A stretch of 36,572 nt of DNA. It comes from Bacteroidales bacterium (GTDB taxonomy: Bacteria > Bacteroidota > Bacteroidia > Bacteroidales > VadinHA17). The stretch lies in contig JAIPBU010000004.1 of assembly GCA_021738535.1 (NCBI GenBank), positions 1-36,572 of the forward strand, given 5' to 3'. Shown here piece by piece: positions 7,493 to 14,413 of the stretch (the first letter of the stretch is position 1; each line of letters starts with the position of its first letter). A model generated the notes under the pieces. It worked only from the letters and a program-made list of their open reading frames with translations. It was not told where the DNA came from and did not search any database. The translations under genes were made by a program, and so were the position numbers.

Positions 7493-7741
7493 TTATTTCG
7501 TGAGCTTCTTACTTAGCTCTTCTTTTACTCTTGCTTTATTGATATCCCCAATCACTTCATCGTTTATTTTCATGTTGGGACCATTTTCACAGTTGCCCAG
7601 GCAGTGAGAACCCCTGAAAACAACCTTGTCACTTATATGATTCTTTTCAAGGAAGTTTTTTATCTCATTCACCATCTCCCTGTTACCCCTTGCAAAGCAG
7701 GAACTGCCAAGGCAAATCTTTATTTCATCGGGTTTCTTCAA
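7493..7741 (-). CDS. Thioredoxin-like [2Fe-2S] ferredoxin (NuoE C-terminal type)
   Basis: A single-domain protein with the four-cysteine pattern of NuoE/HydC-type thioredoxin-like ferredoxins: CLGSSC, then CLGNC about 32 residues later. It probably passes electrons to the sensory hydrogenase encoded 18 bp downstream. There is no ATG in front of the domain. In-frame TTG codons lie at 7741 (82 residues) and 7768 (91 residues). The 7741 start is preferred because the conserved part begins right after it. The 7768 TTG is part of a TAAATTTG promoter-like element, and a Rex-type box (7746-7763) lies between the two. The longer form cannot be excluded. Confidence 0.8.
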   Translation of the reverse strand: MKKPDEIKICLGSSCFARGNREMVNEIKNFLEKNHISDKVVFRGSHCLGNCENGPNMKINDEVIGDINKARVKEELSKKLTK

Positions 7742-7745
7742 AGTA

Positions 7746-7763
7746 TTGTTTATTGAATAACAC
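7746..7763. promoter_or_regulatory. Candidate Rex operator 3 (ferredoxin/hydS unit)
   Basis: TTGTTTATTGAATAACAC has TGTT and AACA arms separated by 8 bp, the geometry of the Rex consensus TTGTTAANNNNTTAACAA. It shares 15 of 16 core bases with site 2 at 7970-7987. It lies next to a promoter-like TAAATTTG on the minus strand (7773-7766), where a bound repressor would block transcription of the ferredoxin-hydS-phosphatase unit. Confidence 0.55.
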
Positions 7764-7850
7764 TTCAAATTTAATCATTTATTACAAATGATGGTTAATA
7801 AGCCACTGACTTATCAATATTGCGGATATAAGATAGAATAAATATTTAAT

Positions 7851-7868
7851 ACCCCGGGAAACCGGGGT
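7851..7868. other. GC-rich hairpin with GAAA tetraloop
   Basis: ACCCCGG-GAAA-CCGGGGT gives a 7-bp stem closed by a GNRA-type loop in the divergent intergenic region. No T-tract follows on either strand, so it is not a standard terminator. It may be a dispersed palindrome joined to the repeat at 7871. Confidence 0.5.
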
Positions 7869-7870
7869 TA

Positions 7871-7897
7871 GATTCTTCGCATTCGCTCAGAATGACA
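7871..7897 (+). repeat. Dispersed 26-bp repeat, further copy
   Basis: Starts GATTCTTCGC and ends GCTCAGAATGACA, matching the copy at 2235-2260 with one extra base and one change. It lies between the divergent hydrogenase units. Confidence 0.7.
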
Positions 7898-7952
7898 ATT
7901 ATAAGACTGCTGCAACAGGTTAATAAAAAATTCACCCTAAAAACCTTAAGAG

Positions 7953-7970
7953 CTGTTAATAAAATAACAC
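7953..7970. promoter_or_regulatory. Candidate Rex operator 1 (hydCBA unit)
   Basis: CTGTTAATAAAATAACAC has arms TGTTA/TAACA with a total TGTT-N8-AACA geometry, close to the Rex consensus. It is immediately followed by site 2, with centres 17 bp apart. Confidence 0.6.
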
Positions 7971-7987
7971 TGTTTATTGCATAACAA
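7970..7987. promoter_or_regulatory. Candidate Rex operator 2 (hydCBA unit)
   Basis: CTGTTTATTGCATAACAA has the same TGTT-N8-AACA geometry and overlaps the putative -33 element (TTG at 7977-7979) of the hydC promoter. Repression by Rex at low NADH/NAD+ ratio would be expected. Confidence 0.6.
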
Positions 7988-8008
7988 TGAAGAAAATATA
8001 TATATTTG
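7977..8008 (+). promoter_or_regulatory. Bacteroidota-type promoter of the hydCBA unit
   Basis: TTG at 7977-7979 and TATATTTG at 8001-8008 (consensus TAnnTTTG), spaced 21 bp. The hydC ATG follows 28 bp later. The -33 element is embedded in candidate Rex site 2. Confidence 0.5.
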
Positions 8009-8036
8009 TTTTTTGCAGACTTTTCTCACGGGTTAA

Positions 8037-8498
8037 ATGGCAAATGATTACGAAGAAATATTAAGTAAATACCGGTCGGCTAACCGCATGGATCTGATCC
8101 CCATATTACAGGAGATACAGGAACAGAACGGTTATATATCGGAAAAGGCAATAAGAGACCTGGGCAAAATGCTTGACATAAGCACAACAGGGATATACAG
8201 CATTGCCAGTTTCTACGACGGGCTGCATTTTAATCCACACGGCAAGAAACATATCAGGGTATGCAACGGCACCTCCTGTTTTATAAACAGACAGGTTAAT
8301 ATTATGCAGGTTATTGAGGAAGAGCTGATGGTGAAGAACGGGGAGACATCGGCAGATGGGAAATACAGCCTTGAGCTGGTGGATTGTATGGGTGCATGTC
8401 ACTCAGGTCCCCTGCTTGCAGTTAATAATGAATATCATTCAGTACGGTCCGAGAAGGACCTGAAAAGAATAATAGAAATGATCAGGTCAGATGAGTAA
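8037..8498 (+). CDS. HydC-like [2Fe-2S] subunit (NuoE homologue)
   Basis: A 153-residue NuoE/HydC-type subunit. An N-terminal helical bundle (1-70) contains the family-typical LIPILQEIQEQNGYIS and IYSIASFYDGLHF. A thioredoxin-like domain then has all four [2Fe-2S] cysteines (Cys76, Cys81, Cys117, Cys121 in CNGTSC and CMGAC). In HydABC complexes this subunit relays electrons near the flavin of HydB. It is the first gene of the plus-strand unit and overlaps the next gene by 8 bp, so translation is coupled. The upstream region carries the promoter and two Rex-like boxes. Unlike its HydB and HydA partners, it shows no missing key residue. Confidence 0.88.
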   Translation: MANDYEEILSKYRSANRMDLIPILQEIQEQNGYISEKAIRDLGKMLDISTTGIYSIASFYDGLHFNPHGKKHIRVCNGTSCFINRQVNIMQVIEEELMVKNGETSADGKYSLELVDCMGACHSGPLLAVNNEYHSVRSEKDLKRIIEMIRSDE

Positions 8499-10533
8499 AG
8501 AGAAGGCTCCAAAGGCCACAAAAGCCACAGAAGTTACAGGAACGCCAAAAGGTACAGAAGCAGCAAAAGCTGCAGAGTCCCCAAAGGATGTAAAAAACAG
8601 TGAAGAAACCAGGCAGGTTCTGACAGAAAAAGTACTGGCCTATAATTCTGATACTGTCAGTGCCGGGGTCAGCTCTTTCCTTGATAAGCTGACAAGGGAG
8701 GATAATGACATCCCTGTAATATCGGTTTCTTTCAACAGCGGTAGTATTATTTCAGGTGCCCTGGATACATGGAATGCTATTGAACAGTACCTGGCCGATT
8801 ACGAGGTAGATGCTGAATTAATGCACGGCGGATGGTTCGGTGCCATAAATTTTGATCCGGTGGTAACCATTAAGCTGCCGGGAAAGAACATGCTCTATTT
8901 CAGGAACATTTTTGAGTCAAAGGTTGAGAGCCTGCTCAACAGTGTACTGCATAACGAGATACCCAAAGACGACCTCCTGGGGCAGCAGGGCAATGACGAT
9001 TATGGGAAATGGCCGGGCACAGACTTCCTGGAAGACCACAGCTTTTTAAAATCACAGAAGAGGTGGTTGCTGAACAGCAGGGAGTATTATGAGCCATCTG
9101 ATATAGAACTTTACATAGCAAGAGGGGGATATAAGACACTGATCAAGACACTTAACAGCTATACTATAGAGGAGGTATGTGATATTGTTGAGGAAAGCGG
9201 TTTAAGGGGCCGCAGTGGCAGCGGCTTCTCCACCGGAAAAAAATTAAGACTTGCCCTTAACTCAGACTCGGAGCTGAAATACCTTATATGCAATGCCCGT
9301 GAGAGTGATCCGGGTGCATTTACAGATAAGATGCTGATAGAAGGTCAGCCTCACCTGCTAATAGAAGGAATAGCCATTGCTTCATATGCCATGGGGGCTT
9401 CAAAGGCCTATATCTATATTCAGAACGGTGCAGACCATACAACAGCCGTACTGCGGGAATCACTCAGGCAGGCAGCTGATTATGGCTTGCTGGGTTACAA
9501 TATATTTGACAGTGGCTTTAACCTGGATATTGAACTGCGGGTTGATCCCGGTGCTTTTGTCTGCGGTGAGGAAACCGCTCTTATCGGCAGCCTCGAAGGT
9601 AAAAGGGGCATGCCGCAGGTCAAGCCACCCTTCCCATCCACTTCAGGCCTGAATAATTATCCCACCGTAATAAATAATGCAGAAACCCTTATGAACGTTC
9701 CGCTCATTATGCGCAACGGTCCCGAGTGGTTTTCTTCAGCCGGCACAGAAAAAAGCAAGGGAACAAAAGTATTCTACCTCTCCGGTCGCTCAGCCCTGCA
9801 GGGCATAATTGAAGTTGAAATGGGCACCCCGATAAGCACAATTATAGAAGATATTGCCGACGGTATAGCCGGTGGTAAGGAATTAAAAGCCGTGCTGATA
9901 GGTGGTATGGTGGGTAATATTATTCCCGCGGAAAAAACAGGTTTGCTGGTTGATTACGAGGATCTGGAAGCTGCAGGTGCTGCTCTTGGCTCGGGCGGAC
10001 TGGTAACTCTTGACGAAAGCACCTGTCTTGTCGACCTGGCCAGGTACCAGATGGATTACATGCACAGGCAAAGCTGCGGTAAATGTATTCCCTGCCGTGA
10101 AGGCACCTCGAAAATGTATGATATACTCTCCGGTGTTGTGAAGAAACCCCCTGTGGAGTCGTCTATGTCGACCCTCGAAAGGTTCAAAGGGGTAATGCAA
10201 CTGGAGAATATTGCCAACGTGATGAAAGAGACCTCGCTCTGCGGGCTGGGGCAGAATGCACCAAACCTCTTCCTTTCAGTTCTGTCCGATTTCAGGGATG
10301 AGCTGGAAGAGCATATTTTTGACCGTAAGTGCCGGGCCGGCAGGTGCCATGGCCTCAGGACCTTCATCATTGATGTTGATAAATGCACGGGTTGCACTAT
10401 TTGTGCTGAGAGATGCCCGGTAAATGCAATATACGGAACAAGGCTGCAGCCATATTTTATTGTTGAGGATAAGTGTACAGGATGCGGTATCTGTTATGAT
10501 GTTTGCAAGTTTGATGCCGTATCAGTAAAGTAA
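8491..10533 (+). CDS. HydB-like flavoprotein subunit (NuoF homologue) with degenerate N-terminal domain
   Basis: A 680-residue NuoF/HydB-type protein. An Ala/Lys/Pro/Thr-rich tail (1-45) is followed by a thioredoxin-like domain (45-160) that aligns with HydB but lacks all four [2Fe-2S] cysteines (FNSGS and WFGAI replace them). The NuoF core (200-480) has GLRGRSGSGFSTG in place of the GRGGxGFPTG motif, and NARES with Arg270 in place of NADE. CGEETALI is conserved. The [4Fe-4S] site is complete (Cys529, 532, 535, 584), as are an H-x5-C-x4-C set (608, 614, 619) and two C-terminal [4Fe-4S] clusters. Normal HydB oxidises or reduces NAD(P)H at FMN; the altered loops make that uncertain here. Its stop overlaps the hydA start by 1 bp. 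Confidence 0.87.
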   Translation: MSKEKAPKATKATEVTGTPKGTEAAKAAESPKDVKNSEETRQVLTEKVLAYNSDTVSAGVSSFLDKLTREDNDIPVISVSFNSGSIISGALDTWNAIEQYLADYEVDAELMHGGWFGAINFDPVVTIKLPGKNMLYFRNIFESKVESLLNSVLHNEIPKDDLLGQQGNDDYGKWPGTDFLEDHSFLKSQKRWLLNSREYYEPSDIELYIARGGYKTLIKTLNSYTIEEVCDIVEESGLRGRSGSGFSTGKKLRLALNSDSELKYLICNARESDPGAFTDKMLIEGQPHLLIEGIAIASYAMGASKAYIYIQNGADHTTAVLRESLRQAADYGLLGYNIFDSGFNLDIELRVDPGAFVCGEETALIGSLEGKRGMPQVKPPFPSTSGLNNYPTVINNAETLMNVPLIMRNGPEWFSSAGTEKSKGTKVFYLSGRSALQGIIEVEMGTPISTIIEDIADGIAGGKELKAVLIGGMVGNIIPAEKTGLLVDYEDLEAAGAALGSGGLVTLDESTCLVDLARYQMDYMHRQSCGKCIPCREGTSKMYDILSGVVKKPPVESSMSTLERFKGVMQLENIANVMKETSLCGLGQNAPNLFLSVLSDFRDELEEHIFDRKCRAGRCHGLRTFIIDVDKCTGCTICAERCPVNAIYGTRLQPYFIVEDKCTGCGICYDVCKFDAVSVK

Positions 10534-12254
10534 TGTTTATGCAGATCACTATTGAAGTAAATAATAAGAAACTCAGGGCTGAAAAGGGAGAAACCATTCT
10601 CAGTGCATTGAACAGGAACGGTATAAACATTCCTACCCTGTGCAGGCTTGAAGGATTGAGTCCTACCGGCGCATGCAGGCTTTGCGTTGTTGAGGTTGAA
10701 GGTGAGGCTATGCTGGTAACGGCATGCTCTGAACCGGTTAAGGAGTGGATGAAGATAAGGACACATTCGCCCAGGGTCATCAGGGCCCGCAAGGCCATTG
10801 TTGAACTGCTGCTTTCGAATCATCCCGATAACTGTCTTTACTGCGACAGGAACCTGGCCTGCGAGCTGCAGGACATTGCCTATGAGCTGAATATACGTGA
10901 AAGAAGGCTTAGCAGTGATGCTATGCCCGTCATGCTTGACCAGTCAAGCCCCGCAATCACAAGAGACCTTGCAAAATGCATCCTCTGCGGCAGGTGTGTA
11001 AGGATCTGCGAGGAAGTAATGACCATTAACACACTAGGCTTCATAGGAAAAGGAAGGGGAACACATGTTGGTACCACAATGGACAAGGATTTTAACTTTT
11101 CAAGTTGCATCCATTGCGGTCAGTGCGTGAATGTTTGTCCCACCGGGGCTATGCATGAGCGGTATAATGTTAAAGAGGTGCAGGACTACCTTGACAGGGA
11201 TGATATGCTGAAGGTAGTCCAGTATTCGTCGCTGGTAGCCCGGTCCATAGCCGAAGAACTGGGTATGAAGTACTCAACCTCCTTTGAAGAAAAGTTGAAT
11301 GAAGCTTTTACCCGGCTGGGATTTGACCGTGTTTACAGTACCGGTTTCGGTTCTGATGTGCTGATTACCGAGCTTTCTGAGCAACTCGCGAAGAATAAAA
11401 GTAAGAAATCAGGAGCCACGGTCTTTACCTCGCATTGCCCGGCATGGGTAAAGTTTGCCGAGCAAACAATGGAGGGTGTTCTTGATAAGCTGTCGGGCTT
11501 CAAATCGCCGCAGCAGGTAACCGGCGCAGTCATAAAGGCCCTCGTGCCGCAGCTTGAAAAAGTTGAACCGGAGCAGATTTACTCAGTGTCGGTAACGGCT
11601 TGTACTGCTGCCAAATACGATGCCAGGAGGGATGATAACACCAGGAAGGGCATAAGTGATATCGAAACAGTTTTAACTGTGAGAGAGATGATCCGCCTGC
11701 TGAGACTCTATGGTATAGATATGAATATGCTTGACGGCAGGCATGCGGATGAACCATTTAATCTGAAGAGTTCATGCTCCCTGCTTACCAGCCTGTCGGG
11801 GGGATTAACGGAGTCAGTAATAAGGGTGTTATCGGAAAGGCACGGGATAGAATTAAGCCCCGGCGAGATAAGGAAGCTGCGCACCGTTGGAAGCTTCCGG
11901 GAGATAACACTCGGAAGGGGAAAGCTTAAATACAACTTTGCTATTGTTAACGGCCTCAAGGGGCTGTCACAACTGGAAGAAATGCAGAAAAAGGTTCATT
12001 ATGACCTGGTTGAGGTGATGGCCTGCGATTCAGGTTGTGTAAGGGGCGGTGGCATGGATGGCAGCGAAGCAGAAAGCATTGTTAAGGAACGCGTCAGGTC
12101 CATCTGTAAGAGCAGCAAGGCAAATGTTATAAAACTGCCCGCAGACAACCCCTCAATACGTAATTATTATGACAGGTGGATACCCGGGAATGCGGACCTT
12201 GCAGACAGGAAAATATTGATGAACAGCTACTCAAAGAAGGAAGTTTTGTTATGA
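10533..12254 (+). CDS. HydA-like [FeFe]-hydrogenase subunit with substituted active-site loops
   Basis: A 573-residue subunit with the HndD/HydA architecture. It has an N-terminal [2Fe-2S] domain (Cys37, 48, 51, 65), a His-ligated [4Fe-4S] motif (His97, Cys101, 104, 110), a two-[4Fe-4S] ferredoxin domain (Cys149, 152, 155, 159 and 192, 195, 198, 202) and an H-domain. The four H-cluster cysteines are present (Cys302, 357, 498, 502). Around them TSHCP has His301 at the proton-transfer cysteine. TACTAAKYD replaces MPCTxKKxE: Thr355 for Met, Ala360 for the cyanide-contacting Lys, Asp363 for Glu. SSLVAR replaces APAVR. EVMAC and GGG are kept. ATG 10533 or 10539 may be the start. It overlaps the kinase gene by 4 bp. 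Confidence 0.87.
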   Translation: MFMQITIEVNNKKLRAEKGETILSALNRNGINIPTLCRLEGLSPTGACRLCVVEVEGEAMLVTACSEPVKEWMKIRTHSPRVIRARKAIVELLLSNHPDNCLYCDRNLACELQDIAYELNIRERRLSSDAMPVMLDQSSPAITRDLAKCILCGRCVRICEEVMTINTLGFIGKGRGTHVGTTMDKDFNFSSCIHCGQCVNVCPTGAMHERYNVKEVQDYLDRDDMLKVVQYSSLVARSIAEELGMKYSTSFEEKLNEAFTRLGFDRVYSTGFGSDVLITELSEQLAKNKSKKSGATVFTSHCPAWVKFAEQTMEGVLDKLSGFKSPQQVTGAVIKALVPQLEKVEPEQIYSVSVTACTAAKYDARRDDNTRKGISDIETVLTVREMIRLLRLYGIDMNMLDGRHADEPFNLKSSCSLLTSLSGGLTESVIRVLSERHGIELSPGEIRKLRTVGSFREITLGRGKLKYNFAIVNGLKGLSQLEEMQKKVHYDLVEVMACDSGCVRGGGMDGSEAESIVKERVRSICKSSKANVIKLPADNPSIRNYYDRWIPGNADLADRKILMNSYSKKEVLL

Positions 12255-14236
12255 AAGGGGAGAAGGATAATAAAAAACTGGTCTATACCCGGAAGGAGCT
12301 GTGCCGCACATGTTATACCTGTGTAAGAGAATGCCCAGCCAAGGCTATCAGGATTGAAAGCGGCCAGGCAGAGGTGATCCATGAAAGATGTATAGGTTGC
12401 GGTAACTGCACCAGTGTATGCAGCCAGGGAGCTAAGGTGTTTATGCGTACAACCGATGTGGTTTATGACCTGCTTGCTGAAGAAGACACTGCTGCCATAG
12501 TTGCTCCCAGCTTCCCGGCCGAATTCAATGATTTTTTTGATCACAGAACCTTTGTGTCAATGATACGGGCCCTGGGTTTTAAATACGTCAGCGAGGTGTC
12601 CTTTGGTGCCGACCTTGTTGCTGACAGGTATAATAAACTTTTGAAAGAGGCTAACGGGAATTATTATATATCCTCTGATTGTCCCTCAATAACCAAGTAT
12701 ATAAGGTATTATCATCCCAATATAACAAAGAACCTTGCCCCTGTGGTTTCACCAATGGTGGCAATGGCAAGAACCATGCGTGAATTACATGGCGATGACC
12801 TTAAGATTGTTTTTATTGGTCCCTGTGTGGCAAAAAAAGATGAAAGCGAGGAAATCGATGAAGTGCTCACATTTACTGAACTCAGGGATATGTTCAGTGA
12901 AAAAAATATCAAACCCGCTTCCGTGGAACCAGGTGAATTTGATCCCCCCCTGGGAGCCAAAGGCGCCATATTCCCGGTAGCCAGGGGATTGCTGCAGACA
13001 GCAGGTATCAATGATGATGCCGTGTCAGGTAATATTATTGCTGCCGAGGGTAGGATACTCTTCCAGGAGGCTATCAGGGAATTTGAGGAAGGACTGGTGC
13101 ATGATCAGCACCTTGAGCTGCTGTGCTGCAAGGGTTGCGTTATGGGACCCGGTATGTCTGATGATGGAAAGTACTACAATCGCCGTGCCCTGGTAAGTCG
13201 GTATGCAAGGAAGAAGCTGGAAGAGATAAACCATGAAGAGTGGCAGGAATATTTTGATAAGATGGATAGCCTGGATCTTTCAGTTACCCATAAACCGGAC
13301 GACAGGAGGCTTAAGAGCCCTGAAAGTATAGAGATAGAGAATGTGCTCAGGCAGATGGGTAAGTACAGTGTTAAAGATCATCTCAACTGTGGTGCCTGTG
13401 GTTATGAAACATGCATTGAGCATGCCGTTGCCATCAGCAAGGGACTGGCCGAGACGGAGATGTGCCTGCCCTATACAATAGAGCAGTTGCACAATTCGGT
13501 TAATGACCTTGCCCTCTCAAATGAGAAGCTGAGTTCAATGAAGCAGGCCCTGAGACAATCAGAGAAGCTGGCACATATGGGGCAGCTGTCGGCCGGTATA
13601 GCACATGAGCTGAATAATCCGCTGGGTGTGGTCATTATGTACAGCAATATACTGCTTGAGGAATGCGGCGAGGATGATCCACTAAGGGAAGACCTGAACC
13701 TGATCGTTGACCAGGCAGGCAGGTGCAAAACCATCGTTTCCGGCCTCCTGAACTTTGCCCGCAAGAACCAGGTTAACCGTGATTATACGGATCTTAATAT
13801 GGTGGTGAAACAGGGAATAGAGTCGGTTATAGTACCCGCGGGGATAACAGTTGAGGTTAAAGAGAACTCACCGGATACTTCGGCAATGGTCGATAGCGAG
13901 CAGATGACACAGCTGGTCTCAAACCTGGTCAAAAATTCGGTTGACGCCATGGGCGGAAAGGGCAGGATAGTTGTTGAGTTAAGCGGTGATAATGATAATG
14001 CCATAATATCTGTATGGGATAACGGACCCGGTATACCTAAGGAAAAAAGAGATAAGATATTTGAACCTTTTTATACAACGAAAGGTACAGGAGAAGGTAC
14101 CGGCCTGGGGCTGGCAACAGCCTATGGCATTGTTAAAATGCACAAGGGGAAGATTAATGTACAGTCCGATGATGACAGCTCAAATGGTGAGACATGGACG
14201 GAGTTTACGGTGAAGATCCCCCGTAATAGTGAATGA
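12251..14236 (+). CDS. Sensory [FeFe]-hydrogenase fused to a histidine kinase
   Basis: A 661-residue sensor kinase. Domains: a two-[4Fe-4S] ferredoxin (Cys18, 21, 24, 28 and 47, 50, 53, 57), an Fe-hydrogenase domain (about 75-320), a [4Fe-4S] domain (Cys380, 383, 388, 405), a short coiled coil, HisKA with HELNNPLG (His452), and HATPase with NLVKNSVDAMGG, DNGPGIP and TGLGLATAYG. Active-site loops are SSDCP (Asp143, Cys144), GPCVAKKDE (Cys192) and LLCCKGCVMGPG (Cys292, 293, 296). The C-x3-C ligand pair is available here, unlike in the PAS-type paralogue. The ATG at 12251 overlaps the hydA stop as ATGA behind an AAGGA sequence. It belongs to the kinase-linked sensory [FeFe] group, with the next gene as receiver. 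Confidence 0.88.
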   Translation: MKGEKDNKKLVYTRKELCRTCYTCVRECPAKAIRIESGQAEVIHERCIGCGNCTSVCSQGAKVFMRTTDVVYDLLAEEDTAAIVAPSFPAEFNDFFDHRTFVSMIRALGFKYVSEVSFGADLVADRYNKLLKEANGNYYISSDCPSITKYIRYYHPNITKNLAPVVSPMVAMARTMRELHGDDLKIVFIGPCVAKKDESEEIDEVLTFTELRDMFSEKNIKPASVEPGEFDPPLGAKGAIFPVARGLLQTAGINDDAVSGNIIAAEGRILFQEAIREFEEGLVHDQHLELLCCKGCVMGPGMSDDGKYYNRRALVSRYARKKLEEINHEEWQEYFDKMDSLDLSVTHKPDDRRLKSPESIEIENVLRQMGKYSVKDHLNCGACGYETCIEHAVAISKGLAETEMCLPYTIEQLHNSVNDLALSNEKLSSMKQALRQSEKLAHMGQLSAGIAHELNNPLGVVIMYSNILLEECGEDDPLREDLNLIVDQAGRCKTIVSGLLNFARKNQVNRDYTDLNMVVKQGIESVIVPAGITVEVKENSPDTSAMVDSEQMTQLVSNLVKNSVDAMGGKGRIVVELSGDNDNAIISVWDNGPGIPKEKRDKIFEPFYTTKGTGEGTGLGLATAYGIVKMHKGKINVQSDDDSSNGETWTEFTVKIPRNSE

Positions 14237-14240
14237 TGTA

Positions 14241-14390
14241 GTGTGTTGGTGTGGGTCTCTGACCCACGCCGGTAGATGTGGCGTTGATCTGGAGATCAAC
14301 ACCAACCTAACGCCGGTAGATGTGGCGTTGATCTGGAGATCAACACCAACATAACGGTATTATGGCGTTGATCTGGAGATCAACACCAAC
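14241..14390. repeat. Cluster of four short palindromes (REP-like)
   Basis: Three copies of GTTGATCTGGAGATCAAC (14283-14300, 14327-14344, 14367-14384), each flanked by GGC before and ACC after. A relative, GTGGGTCTCTGACCCAC (14251-14267), has the same GGYGT...ACRCC border but a different core. They fill the 177-bp gap between the kinase and response-regulator genes and would form RNA hairpins in a joint transcript. Confidence 0.8.
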
Positions 14391-14413
14391 ATTTAGTAAA
14401 AGCATATTAAAAG

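Noticed and set aside
12176..12250. Upstream ATG for the hydrogenase-kinase
   Set aside because: It lies in another frame inside the hydA end. The ATGA overlap at 12251 with AAGGA upstream is a better start.
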